Of a DNA stretch of 64,000 bases, positions 42,158-51,150 are shown in pieces (the first letter of the stretch is position 1; the number at the start of each line of letters is the position of its first letter). The notes below the pieces were generated by a model. It searched no databases and was not told the origin of the DNA. It saw only the letters and a list, made by a program, of their open reading frames with translations. The stretch covers positions 1-64,000 of the forward strand of contig NZ_JASGLW010000007.1 of NCBI RefSeq assembly GCF_030156785.1, in the 5' to 3' direction. A program made the position numbers and the translations under genes. This stretch comes from Methanohalophilus sp. (GTDB taxonomy: Archaea; Halobacteriota; Methanosarcinia; Methanosarcinales; Methanosarcinaceae).

Positions 42158-43141
42158 TTATCTTTCTATGACCCGTACAACTTTTTCAGAGAGCCTTTTG
42201 CAATATCCACACTTCTTGCAGTTTTTGCTGCAGTTTTCCCATTGTTTGATAGTACCATCAAGTTCAGAGTTAGGGATTTCAAAGACTTCCCGGAGATCCC
42301 GGATACTGTCAAGCAGATCCAGCAGATTCCCGTCATAATGCTGGTTTGAATAAGCATTGACAGTGTTCAAGATCCAGTTGATAAAGTGAGTTCTTCCACC
42401 TATTTTGAACGTGTCTGTTATAGGAAGGTAATGGGGAAGATCCTCCGGGCGAATCCAAGGAGACTTTATGATTTGTTCAGGGTCCCTCAGCCTGATTGAG
42501 AGGCATTTGTAGTAATAATAGTCATCGAGAACATTGGGTTTGGGTCCGGGACCATTGGCATGGGAAAAGAAGTTGAAGTGGGCATACCTGAAGGGACACT
42601 GATACAGACAACCTTCATTAACCAACAATTTAAGGTTGCAGGAAACAGATTCCTTGATAGCTTCAAGTTTCTGGAAATCCCTATTTACCACCGGATCCAC
42701 AACAATGGTATCTGCACCCAACTCTTCGTAGAACATTGCTTTCTGTGGAGAATCCACAAATGAAAGTACCGAAACTACAACTTCTATGTCGTAATCCCTG
42801 CTCAACATTTCTACAAGGTAAGGGTCTGCTACTGTAACTGAATCTACTTCCATTTCATTGAGCCGGTCAAAATACCAGCTTATTGTGCGGTAGCCTTCCG
42901 GAGAAAGCTGCTGCCCTCCCATGCAGGAACTGTTGAGCACAATTTCAAGTTTTACGTTTTTACTGTGGGCATACTCAACCTGCTCTGCGATGTCTTCAAT
43001 CGAAGGTGCGCTTAAGTTTGTGCGTCCTGTGCCGATATAGTCAGGAGAACCTGCCATATAAACAGCATAAATGTCATCAGAACCTTCAAGTAAACTCCGC
43101 AGACCTTCCATATGACCTACATGGGGAACATAAAGTTTCAT
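42158..43141 (-). CDS. U32-family (peptidase/hydroxylase-type) protein
   Basis: A 327-residue TIM-barrel-like protein of the U32 group. Signatures: LYVPHVGHMEGLRSLLEG, VLNSSCMGGQQLSPEGYR, VNEGCLYQCPFRYAHFNF and a C-terminal cysteine group (CSKNCKKCGYC). Related UbiU, UbiV and RlhA proteins bind a [4Fe-4S] cluster and hydroxylate substrates without oxygen, and the Cys pairs here fit such a cluster; peptidase activity is unlikely to be general. The start is ATG 43141, as the longer frame from 43195 runs into the divergent promoter area. Confidence 0.85.
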   Translation of the reverse strand: MKLYVPHVGHMEGLRSLLEGSDDIYAVYMAGSPDYIGTGRTNLSAPSIEDIAEQVEYAHSKNVKLEIVLNSSCMGGQQLSPEGYRTISWYFDRLNEMEVDSVTVADPYLVEMLSRDYDIEVVVSVLSFVDSPQKAMFYEELGADTIVVDPVVNRDFQKLEAIKESVSCNLKLLVNEGCLYQCPFRYAHFNFFSHANGPGPKPNVLDDYYYYKCLSIRLRDPEQIIKSPWIRPEDLPHYLPITDTFKIGGRTHFINWILNTVNAYSNQHYDGNLLDLLDSIRDLREVFEIPNSELDGTIKQWENCSKNCKKCGYCKRLSEKVVRVIER

Positions 43142-43213
43142 CGTTGAGGCATAACAGGTTTTTTTAGATAAGGATTTTGGTTTTATTTTCACCAAGTTTT
43201 GTTTTCACCAAAA

Positions 43214-44047
43214 ATGTTATTAATCAATATCGGAACGTACTTTAATATGATTGGAGCATCGTCATTTGCTGCCCCCCTCTCCATACTTGATGAGCATGTT
43301 GATTCTGTGGAATTGTACATTCCTAAATTAGGGGTCTATAATAGTGATGAGCTTAACTATGAAGCGATTCAGATAATTATTGACGAGCTTTCTACATGCA
43401 ATCTTGAAACTTCAATTCATGCCCCGTATTTTGCCGATACGCCCAATTACCCCTTCGAAATTGTAGTTGATTTGTCTGCAATGAAAAAACTTCACTTCAG
43501 GCTGATTGAAGAATCCATTTCGCTTGCATCCGAACTTGGGTCAAAAGCGGTTGTCATTCATCCAGGCAGGATCCATGCTGATCGTGAACATTCGTTCAGG
43601 AAGATGATAGATGCGCTCAAACAGCTTGCTGATTTTGCACTTGATAGAAATGTTGTTCTTGGTCTTGAAAACAAGGAAGGAACAGACCCAGAAAACCTGT
43701 GTTGTGATTATGCCGAACTGTTGAGGGCCGTCTATGCAGTTGATTCACCTGCTCTGGGGATTACCTTTGATGTGGGTCATGCCAATCTCACATGCAGGAG
43801 TGATCAGGCTCTTTTACGCCACTTTGCCAGACAAATATCGGAACATGTGGTGCATGTGCACCTGCATGATAACCATGGTTGCTGGACTGATGAATATTGT
43901 GGAGATGCTCATATGGCACCCGGAGGAGGGTGTATTGACTACAGTGTTTTGAAAGAGCTTCATGATTTCAAAGGGATCTATAATCTAGAAGTCTTTTCTC
44001 TTGAGGACGTGCTTGAAGGAAAAAGAGTTATAAGTGAAATCCTTTGA
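43214..44047 (+). CDS. TIM-barrel protein of the AP endonuclease 2/sugar isomerase type
   Basis: A 277-residue protein with metal-binding residues in typical strands: VELYIP, SIHAPYF, VIHPGRIHADREHS, GLENKEG, ITFDVGHANL, HVHLHDNHG and NLEVFSLED. This is the xylose-isomerase-like barrel superfamily, which includes endonuclease IV and sugar epimerases. Substrate cannot be told from sequence. ATG 43214 is used; the upstream start at 43199 is possible. It is divergent from the U32 gene with 72 bases between them. Confidence 0.8.
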   Translation: MLLINIGTYFNMIGASSFAAPLSILDEHVDSVELYIPKLGVYNSDELNYEAIQIIIDELSTCNLETSIHAPYFADTPNYPFEIVVDLSAMKKLHFRLIEESISLASELGSKAVVIHPGRIHADREHSFRKMIDALKQLADFALDRNVVLGLENKEGTDPENLCCDYAELLRAVYAVDSPALGITFDVGHANLTCRSDQALLRHFARQISEHVVHVHLHDNHGCWTDEYCGDAHMAPGGGCIDYSVLKELHDFKGIYNLEVFSLEDVLEGKRVISEIL

Positions 44048-44135
44048 GTTGGTATTAATCTTTTTTGACAAGAATAAACTTTAAAGGCACAACAATGTAT
44101 AATACTGGTTGCAATACGGTATTGGAGGTGCCTGT

Positions 44136-44633
44136 CTGAACCCATATGAAAAATTCAAAAAACTGGAGCAGAAGTCATATTCTGATGTCACACACTACCT
44201 GAAATCCACTACACATTTAACTGCACGGGAATGGGTTATTGCCCGCCTATGTGCCGATTTCAGGAACACGTCTAATCAGGCTGAAATGACCTGGATCGGT
44301 GAGAACCTGCCAGATTTGGTTCCCTTCGTGGAGCGTCCTTATTCAAGGCAGGAAGTATCAAATGCACACTCGGCATTTCAGAAAAAAATCAGGCGCAGTG
44401 GAGTCACTTTCTTTTATGCATATTATGCAGGACTTCTTGATAGAAAGCAGATGATTTCGCTCATCCATGATGTGATTTCGGACATTAGAAAATTGATAGA
44501 AGTTGAAGGTGTTCAGGCACCAGAAGAACATTCGGAAGAAGTCCAGAAGCTAATTGCAGAGGTTCTCAAGCGCATTAACGAGTCCCTCGAAGAAAATGAA
44601 GAACACGATGAGTATGAAGACTATGCTATCTAA
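44136..44633 (+). CDS. Conserved archaeal-type protein with probable CUG start
   Basis: About 165 residues from CTG 44136. The SD GGAGGTG lies five bases before this codon; the only other in-frame start is TTG 44109, without an SD and probably at or before the transcript start. The protein is helical (NPYEKFKKLEQKSYSDVTHYL, TAREWVIARLCADFRN) with an acidic tail (EENEEHDEYEDYAI). The pattern of Trp-Val-Ile-Ala-Arg-Leu-Cys and the YSRQEVSNAHSAFQKKIRRSG segment are of a conserved euryarchaeal family without known function. Confidence 0.75.
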   Translation: MNPYEKFKKLEQKSYSDVTHYLKSTTHLTAREWVIARLCADFRNTSNQAEMTWIGENLPDLVPFVERPYSRQEVSNAHSAFQKKIRRSGVTFFYAYYAGLLDRKQMISLIHDVISDIRKLIEVEGVQAPEEHSEEVQKLIAEVLKRINESLEENEEHDEYEDYAI

Positions 44634-44639
44634 AAAGAC

Positions 44640-44816
44640 ATCCTATTTAAATCAAATAAAATTGTTTATATACAAGTTGTGCTTACTTAGAAGTAGTGCA
44701 AAGGCTAGAAGTCCCTCAAAACCTCCTTTCCTTTGGTTCCTTCCCATTTCATCAATGAGGGACTTACATCCTTTCATAGAATAACATATTTATCATTTCT
44801 CGGATTAGTACCTATA
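44640..44816. promoter_or_regulatory. Promoter region of the mevalonate-branch operon
   Basis: A TATA box (CATATTTATC) near 44787-44796 lies about 25 nt before ATG 44817, so the mRNA is probably leaderless. A second TATA (TTTATATACA) at 44663-44672 could drive a longer transcript. Confidence 0.45.
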
Positions 44817-46085
44817 ATGAGTTTCAGAGAGTTCATCACACAGCTTCGCTCTTCCGGTAGACTGACCGAAGTTAAAGATCCTGTATCCGCTAAATACAAA
44901 GCGCCTTCAATTGCACATAACACCGAAGGCCCTGTTTTTTTCCATGATGTAGACGGCTCAAGAGCTATCATGAATGTCCTTGGTAGTCGCGAAGAATTGG
45001 CATCGATGTTAGGAGTTGACCGCTCTTCCATCATCCAGAGATTATCTGAAGTCCAGCCAGATGGTGAAGTGCAGATCGTAGAAGATTCACCGACAATGGA
45101 AGTTATCGAAGATGAAGTGGATTTATCCTCACTGCCGATTATGACGCATTTCGAGAAGGACGGTGGACCTTACATCACAGCCGGTATAGTTGTCTCTGAG
45201 TTTGAAGGTATCATGAACGCAGCCATCCATCGTCTTCAGGTTGTTGGAAAAAACAAATTAGCCGCTCGTCTTGTGCCTCCAAGGCACACCTACGTACTTC
45301 ACAAAAGAGCATCAGAAAAAAACATGCCTTTACCGGTTGCAATTGTTATTGCCCCCCATCCTGCAATCACTTTTGCCTCAACAACCCGAGTTCCCGAAGG
45401 GAGGGAATTCCATTATGCTTCCGCTCTTCTGGGAAGGCCCGTTGAGCTTTTTGAATGCAGTAACGGTGTAAAAGTTCCACATGCTGAGATCGTGCTTGAA
45501 GGTTATATCGATCCAGAGGAAAGGGTGGATGAAGGACCTTTTGTTGACATCACCGGAACATACGATCTGGTTCGTAAGGAACCTGTAATCCACATTACCC
45601 GTATTCTTCATCGTAAAGATCCCATTTATCATGGAATACTGCCCGCAGGTTCAGAACACCTGCTTATGATGGGCGTTCCCTATGAACCCAAAATCTTCCG
45701 TGCGGTATCCGAAGTTACAACTGTCAAGAATGTAGTCCTCACCGAAGGCGGATGCTGCTATTTGCATGCAATTGTCCAGATTGAGAAGCAGACTGAAGGA
45801 GATGCAAAGAATGCGATAATGGCGGCATTTGCAGCTCATACCAGCCTCAAACATGTGATTGTTGTGGATGAGGATATTGACATCTTTGATATAAAGGATG
45901 TGGAATTCGCAGTAGCAACTCGTGTTAAAGGCGATTCTGACATCATGATAATACCCAATGTGAGGGGCAGCTCCCTTGATCCCCGGGGAGCAAAAGACGG
46001 GACTACCACCAAGGTTGGTATTGATGCAACCAAAGTCCTTGCTGAATCCGATAAATTTGAAAGGGCTAAAATGCCGCTTGATTGA
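44817..46085 (+). CDS. UbiD-family decarboxylase, probable trans-anhydromevalonate phosphate decarboxylase
   Basis: A 422-residue UbiD-fold enzyme (SFREFITQLRSSGRLTEV, ITAGIVVSEFEG, DGGPYIT, EGPFVDITGTYD) that would use prenylated FMN. In the archaeal mevalonate pathway, aconitase X dehydrates mevalonate 5-phosphate and a UbiD-type enzyme decarboxylates the product to isopentenyl phosphate. The two aconitase X genes follow at once, which makes this assignment much more likely than a general UbiD. The longest frame starts at 44733; ATG 44817 is used because of the TATA box. Confidence 0.88.
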   Translation: MSFREFITQLRSSGRLTEVKDPVSAKYKAPSIAHNTEGPVFFHDVDGSRAIMNVLGSREELASMLGVDRSSIIQRLSEVQPDGEVQIVEDSPTMEVIEDEVDLSSLPIMTHFEKDGGPYITAGIVVSEFEGIMNAAIHRLQVVGKNKLAARLVPPRHTYVLHKRASEKNMPLPVAIVIAPHPAITFASTTRVPEGREFHYASALLGRPVELFECSNGVKVPHAEIVLEGYIDPEERVDEGPFVDITGTYDLVRKEPVIHITRILHRKDPIYHGILPAGSEHLLMMGVPYEPKIFRAVSEVTTVKNVVLTEGGCCYLHAIVQIEKQTEGDAKNAIMAAFAAHTSLKHVIVVDEDIDIFDIKDVEFAVATRVKGDSDIMIIPNVRGSSLDPRGAKDGTTTKVGIDATKVLAESDKFERAKMPLD

Positions 46086-46094
46086 GGCTGTTTT

Positions 46095-47285
46095 ATGTAT
46101 CTTACTACTGATGAAGAGCGTATTCTTGAAGGTGAAGAAGGTGAAACCCTCAGAAAAGCAATGGAAATACTGGTGGCACTTGGAGACATTTACGGAGCAG
46201 ATTGCTTAATCCCAATAAAAAGTGCCCAGATAGCAGGTGTATCCTACAAGACCATAGGTGATGCAGGTCTTGAATGGATTTCCGATCTCAAAGGACATGT
46301 CAAAGTCCCTTCTGTGCTAAATCCGGCAGGCATGGACATGATACGCTGGAATGAAATGGGTATATCCAGGGATTTCGCCAAAAAGCAGAAACAGATTGTA
46401 GAAGCATACGGACGCTTGGGTATCAACACCATGTGCACGTGCACCCCCTATTATCTGAAAGGTTTTTCCGTGGGTTATGGGGATCACCTTGCATGGAGTG
46501 AATCCTCTGCCGTATCCTATGCAAATTCGGTAATAGGTGCCCGAACAAACCGTGAAGGCGGTCCTTCGGCCCTTTCGGCAGCACTTGTGGGCAAAACCGC
46601 AAATTATGGTTACCACCTAGATGAAAAACGCATTCCCAATATCGGGATCCGTGTAGAATGCAATCTCAAAGGTGCCGATTACGGCGCACTGGGATATGTT
46701 GCAGGCAAAATAAGTGGTAACATGGTACCTATATTCTCGCTGACTTCGAATCCCACAAATGATGAACTAAAATCCCTTGGTGCTGCAATGGCAGCTTCGG
46801 GCGCCGTAGCATTGTACCATGTTGAAAATGTGACCCCTGAAGCCCGGAAAATGAAATATGATTTTCCGGAGGAAGTAGTGGTAATTGAGAGAGCTGATAT
46901 TGAAGAGGTTTATGCAACCGTTGGCGGTAGTGACGGCAATTCGGAATGCGATGTTGCCGCCGCGGGTTGTCCTCATTGTTCGCCAAAAGAGCTTGAATCA
47001 ATTGCCCAAATGATTAAGGGAAAAACAGTGGATAAGGAATTCTGGGTTTTCACATCCCGGGAAGTTGCCACAAAATATCCCGATCTTGTTGAGACAATTG
47101 AGAAAAGTGGGGCAAAGGTGCTTTGTGATACCTGCATGATAGTCTCACCGGCTGCGAATAATTTTCATCACATGGCCGTAAACTCCGGAAAAGCCTATTC
47201 ATACATACCGGGGATGTGCAGGATTAATTCGACACTTTGCGATCTGGAACATTGCATCAAAAAGGTGGTTTCCGATGATAATTAA
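46095..47285 (+). CDS. Phosphomevalonate dehydratase large subunit (aconitase X type)
   Basis: A 396-residue AcnX-type protein. Motifs include VLNPAGMDMIRW, TCTPYYL, VSYANSVIGARTNREGGPSA, AAAGCPHCS and DTCMIVSP; cysteines in these segments ligate the Fe-S cluster and the R-T-N-R-E-G-G phrase is characteristic. It dehydrates (R)-5-phosphomevalonate to trans-anhydromevalonate 5-phosphate in archaea, including Methanosarcina. Its stop overlaps the small subunit start by 11 bases. Confidence 0.92.
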   Translation: MYLTTDEERILEGEEGETLRKAMEILVALGDIYGADCLIPIKSAQIAGVSYKTIGDAGLEWISDLKGHVKVPSVLNPAGMDMIRWNEMGISRDFAKKQKQIVEAYGRLGINTMCTCTPYYLKGFSVGYGDHLAWSESSAVSYANSVIGARTNREGGPSALSAALVGKTANYGYHLDEKRIPNIGIRVECNLKGADYGALGYVAGKISGNMVPIFSLTSNPTNDELKSLGAAMAASGAVALYHVENVTPEARKMKYDFPEEVVVIERADIEEVYATVGGSDGNSECDVAAAGCPHCSPKELESIAQMIKGKTVDKEFWVFTSREVATKYPDLVETIEKSGAKVLCDTCMIVSPAANNFHHMAVNSGKAYSYIPGMCRINSTLCDLEHCIKKVVSDDN

Positions 47286-47679
47286 GGGCAGGAAAATATC
47301 AAGAGGAATTGCAGAAGGAAAAGTTCTCCTGTCGAAAGATCCCATTTCCTTCCTTGGAAACGTTGATCCTGAATCCGGGAAAATAATAGACCCAAATCAT
47401 ATGCTTTATGGCAAATCCATTTCAGGCAAAGTTCTGGTATTTCCTTATGGAAAAGGTTCCACAGTGGGTTCCTATGTCATCTACCAGCTAAGTAAAAACA
47501 AAGTTGCTCCAGCCGCCATGATTAACCTCGACTCGGAACCCATAGTTGCAGTGGGTGCAATCATTTCCGAAATTCCTCTTGTTGACAGGCTGGAGAAAAA
47601 CCCTTATAGTTTATTGAAGGATGAGGATATTATCAAGGTGAACGGAAACCTTGGTTTGATTGAAATTGAAGATAAGTAA
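47275..47679 (+). CDS. Phosphomevalonate dehydratase small subunit (aconitase X swivel)
   Basis: A 134-residue AcnX small subunit (swivelling domain; DUF126). It contains VLVFPYGKGSTVGSYVIYQL and SEPIVAVGAIISEIPLVDRL, which supply substrate-binding residues to the large subunit. The overlap of the two genes supports a complex. Confidence 0.93.
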   Translation: MIIKGRKISRGIAEGKVLLSKDPISFLGNVDPESGKIIDPNHMLYGKSISGKVLVFPYGKGSTVGSYVIYQLSKNKVAPAAMINLDSEPIVAVGAIISEIPLVDRLEKNPYSLLKDEDIIKVNGNLGLIEIEDK

Positions 47680-47681
47680 AC

Positions 47682-48791
47682 ATGTCAGGTAAAATCTCGC
47701 AAAGTGATCTGGAATATCCGCAGGAGCTAGAGCTTCTATATGCGCAGGTTCATCCTTTTTTCAAGGTTTACGAAGTAGCATACTATGATGGGTCTCTTTA
47801 TTTATACGGGACTCCCCGCGTGGAGATCTCCATTCTTCAGAAATCCCTATGGCCAGTATTTGCATCACGAGGCTACCATATGCAATTGACTTCAAACCTT
47901 GGCGAAGACATCCTGGTGGCAACTCCTTTCGCACAAGAAGATAACAAGTTCCCGCTAACAAATATCATTTTGGCAGTAATCACCATCTTCACCACGATGT
48001 TTGCAGGTGCCACTATGTTTGGTGCTGATATCTTCTCATCCCCATTGGCAATTTTCGAAGGATTGCCTTTTACAATAGCAATAATGGCAGTATTGGGCTC
48101 TCATGAGATGGGACATTACCTTATGGCAAAACGCAGGGGAATGAAAACTACTCTTCCATACTTTATCCCTTTCCCCACAATCATCGGAACCATGGGTGCT
48201 GTTATCCGACACAAGGGACCGATACCCGACAGAAAATCACTATTTGACGTGGCTGTTGCAGGCCCTCTGGTAGGTCTGATGGTTTCAATTGTTGTAACCT
48301 TAATCGGGCTCATGCTTCCCGCAATAGAATATACTCCTAAACCCGGAACCATGGTTATCGATCTGCAGCTTCCAATATTATTTGAATTTCTGGGAAGAAT
48401 GGTTGGATATAACGGGGAAATATTGCATCCTGTGGCTTTTGCGGGCTGGGTGGGAATGTTTGTCACACTGTTGAACCTGCTTCCTACAGGACAGCTTGAT
48501 GGCGGCCATATTATGCGGGCAATGCTCGGTGAAAGGGCAAAACATATTTCTTCAGCCACGCCGATTGTATTAGCTCTCGTAGCCCTTTATGTGGCTTACG
48601 TTATGAAAGCAAATGCATCAGTGTGGATATTCTGGTCCTTCTTCCTCCTATTTTTCGCTGCTGCAGGACATCCTACCCCCCTTGACGATTCAAAAAAACT
48701 GGACCGTGGGCGGATGGCTGTGGGAGTAATCACATTTATTCTCGGATCACTCTGTTTTACCCTGGTTCCCTTCACGCTGGTTACCCTTTGA
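47682..48791 (+). CDS. Site-2 protease family metalloprotease
   Basis: A 369-residue membrane metalloprotease (M50). The motif SHEMGHYLMAKRRGM supplies the HExxH zinc site and LLPTGQLDGGHIMRAM the third ligand. The N-terminal 85 residues form a soluble domain, followed by about eight membrane segments. It may perform regulated intramembrane proteolysis. It lies two bases after the AcnX small subunit, in the same operon. Confidence 0.92.
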   Translation: MSGKISQSDLEYPQELELLYAQVHPFFKVYEVAYYDGSLYLYGTPRVEISILQKSLWPVFASRGYHMQLTSNLGEDILVATPFAQEDNKFPLTNIILAVITIFTTMFAGATMFGADIFSSPLAIFEGLPFTIAIMAVLGSHEMGHYLMAKRRGMKTTLPYFIPFPTIIGTMGAVIRHKGPIPDRKSLFDVAVAGPLVGLMVSIVVTLIGLMLPAIEYTPKPGTMVIDLQLPILFEFLGRMVGYNGEILHPVAFAGWVGMFVTLLNLLPTGQLDGGHIMRAMLGERAKHISSATPIVLALVALYVAYVMKANASVWIFWSFFLLFFAAAGHPTPLDDSKKLDRGRMAVGVITFILGSLCFTLVPFTLVTL

Positions 48792-48800
48792 GGTTGTATT

Positions 48801-49904
48801 ATGGATGTTCATCTGCGCTGGTACAAGAAAAATACCTATAGTCTTGCTGTGCTTGCTCCCCTGCTTCCGCAATCCGATTTTGTGCTAGAACCTGTTGATG
48901 GAATAATGATATACAGTTTCAGCACACCCCAGAAAGAAAGCATTTATTCCGAAGTTGATAGTTCCGATACAGATTCAATTTACATAGCCGGCGGCCCTCA
49001 TCCCTCGGGAGCAGTAGAAGATGCCCTGAAGCACTTTGATTATGTGGTTGTTGGTGAAGGTGAAGAAACCCTTCCGGAACTTGTAAATACGATACGAGGT
49101 AGCGGAGACATCGCTGCTGTTAAAGGGATAGCATATATGGAAAACGGAAAACTTGTACGAACTCCCGCACGACTCCATGTAAACCTTGACAATTATCCCT
49201 GTTTTGATCCCGATGGGCTGCGGGGTCCGATTGAAATAAGCCGCGGATGCCCATGGGGATGCAAATACTGCCAGACACCCCGGCTTTTCGGAAGCAAGGT
49301 TAGACATCGAAGCATTGATACTATTATTAAGTATGCAAAACATTACAATGATCTGAGGTTTACATCTTCCAATGCTTTTGCATACGGTGGCAATGGGATT
49401 AAACCGGAATTTGACAAAGTAGAAAAACTTCTGTCATCTCTTGCATCCCTTGAAAACAAAAAAATATATTTTGGGACTTTCCCTTCGGAAGTGAGACCTG
49501 AATTTGTTACAGACAAGTCACTTGAACTCATCACCCAGTACTGCACCAATGAAACCATTAGTCTTGGCGCCCAGTCTGGCAGTGAGAGGATCTTAAAGGC
49601 AATTTGGAGAGGACATAGCACATCGGATGTCATTGATTCGGTTGAGCGATGCTTTACCCATGGAATCATCCCAGCAGTTGATTTTATAATCGGTTTTCCG
49701 GAAGAATCAGAAGAGGAACAGTTACTCACAGTGGAGATGATAAAATATATTACCCGCAAAGGCGGTAAAGTACGTGCCCATTACCTAACTCCTCTTCCGT
49801 CAACGCCGTATGAAAATACACAACCTTCACCTGTTTCAAAAGAAGTGCATCGCGTTCTGGGGAGGCTCGCCCAGAAAGGAAAGGTAATCGGTAGCTGGGA
49901 ATAA
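48801..49904 (+). CDS. Radical SAM protein with N-terminal B12-binding-like domain
   Basis: A 367-residue protein. The N-terminal 130 residues are of the B12-binding type (IYIAGGPHPSGAVEDAL, VVGEGEETLPELV). The radical SAM domain has the cluster motif CPWGCKYC (near residue 152) and glycine-rich ISLGAQSGSERIL and DFIIGFPEESEEEQ. It fits the methanogen family of B12-binding/radical SAM proteins; substrate is not known. It starts nine bases after the M50 gene. Confidence 0.88.
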   Translation: MDVHLRWYKKNTYSLAVLAPLLPQSDFVLEPVDGIMIYSFSTPQKESIYSEVDSSDTDSIYIAGGPHPSGAVEDALKHFDYVVVGEGEETLPELVNTIRGSGDIAAVKGIAYMENGKLVRTPARLHVNLDNYPCFDPDGLRGPIEISRGCPWGCKYCQTPRLFGSKVRHRSIDTIIKYAKHYNDLRFTSSNAFAYGGNGIKPEFDKVEKLLSSLASLENKKIYFGTFPSEVRPEFVTDKSLELITQYCTNETISLGAQSGSERILKAIWRGHSTSDVIDSVERCFTHGIIPAVDFIIGFPEESEEEQLLTVEMIKYITRKGGKVRAHYLTPLPSTPYENTQPSPVSKEVHRVLGRLAQKGKVIGSWE

Positions 49905-49911
49905 TAAGTTT

Positions 49912-50616
49912 TCAGATTTTGTGGCTATGGAGATGCAATTTGCCTTTATGGTAAACAAGCACATCAACTTCTCTCCCGTTCTCAAAGTCTCGCATTCGCA
50001 GATCATATTGCCTCTGTACATGACGCAACTTATTTTTGGTAAAGTGCTTCAGGATTGTTTTGAAAAACTCGAGTCTCTGTTTCAGGTACAAAGTTTCATA
50101 CTCTTTGACTTGGCGGGCGATGTCAAGGCTGGTTTCATCATCCGTTTCAACATGATAGTAGCCATGCTCGTTGAGCCCTGAAACCTGTCTCCAGTCAAGA
50201 TTTCCCTCTCCATCTACTTCCCTGTGAAGCATATAAGGATAAATCCTACAAATAGATGGCCGTTCACTGTAGATGCTGCAAAGGCCGTTTTTTAGGAATG
50301 TGCAGGTCCCGTCTTCCTTGTACCTGAGTGCATATCCCTCAACATAGAAAATTCCATTTTTATCACAAAAATCAAAGTACGGGGCAGGAACGATACAATC
50401 CGGATCAACAGCAAGAACTTTATCCACATCTTTTTCCAGCAGGAACACATGGTCATTATATTCTTTGGTACAGCAGCGTGTGCACCTCTCACATTCAAAC
50501 CCTACTTCCTTTACGATTTCCGCCAGCTTTTCAAGCGGATATGCTTCCAGCTCCTGAAGCTCATCACTGGCAGAATCTATTTCCCGCATAATTTCTTTGT
50601 GAGAGGAGTTTTTCAT
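49912..50616 (-). CDS. YkgJ-family cysteine-cluster protein
   Basis: A 234-residue protein with the family's Fe/Zn-binding cysteines: CERCTRCCTKEYNDHVFL, GTCTFLKNGLCSIYSERPSICRIYP. Such proteins bind an oxalate-like or Fe-S centre of unknown purpose. The C-terminal half is basic and helical. The start is ATG 50616; the frame open to 50637 lacks an SD. It is convergent with the radical SAM gene, 7 bases apart. Confidence 0.85.
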   Translation of the reverse strand: MKNSSHKEIMREIDSASDELQELEAYPLEKLAEIVKEVGFECERCTRCCTKEYNDHVFLLEKDVDKVLAVDPDCIVPAPYFDFCDKNGIFYVEGYALRYKEDGTCTFLKNGLCSIYSERPSICRIYPYMLHREVDGEGNLDWRQVSGLNEHGYYHVETDDETSLDIARQVKEYETLYLKQRLEFFKTILKHFTKNKLRHVQRQYDLRMRDFENGREVDVLVYHKGKLHLHSHKI

Positions 50617-50652
50617 CCTTAGGGCGTGGGAACACATTCTATTTAAAACATG

Positions 50653-51075
50653 TCAGTGGACAACAAGCACAGGTCTGCTGGCGTTACGGACTATTTTTCC
50701 TGCAACGCCTCCCATGCGGACAATGGATGATCCGCTTTCACCTACGGCCCCGATTACGATAAGATCCATATCCTTTTTCTTGGCAAAGGAAATTATCTCT
50801 TCGGCAGCATTGCCTTCTGCTATGGTTGTCTTTATGGAAACACCATTCTCTTCTGCGATATCTCGGGCTTTTTTAAACAATTCTTTTCCCACTTCCTTGA
50901 GTATTCTTCTTGGAGGTGCCCATGTGGATTGTCCGGAAAGCAGTGAAGGTGGTTCTATGACATAGATTATGTTGGCATCTGCACCAAGAACTGCTGCGGT
51001 CGAAAGACCGGTCTTAAGTATTTCATGAGAATGCGCTGTGCCTGCCACAGCTATCAATATCCTGCTGCATTTCAT
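50653..51075 (-). CDS. Universal stress protein (UspA family)
   Basis: A 140-residue UspA-type protein with ILIAVAGTAHSHEIL at the N-terminus and the ATP-binding phrase VIGAVGESGSSIVRMGGVAGKIV (G-x2-G-x9-G-S-like) near the end. Likely a small nucleotide-binding stress protein. Its target is not known. Confidence 0.92.
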   Translation of the reverse strand: MKCSRILIAVAGTAHSHEILKTGLSTAAVLGADANIIYVIEPPSLLSGQSTWAPPRRILKEVGKELFKKARDIAEENGVSIKTTIAEGNAAEEIISFAKKKDMDLIVIGAVGESGSSIVRMGGVAGKIVRNASRPVLVVH

Positions 51076-51150
51076 CTAACCCCTCCCTGAATAAATCCCA
51101 CTAAGAAATTTGGTTGTATGCATTAAATAACTATCGTGTTATTTATCGCT

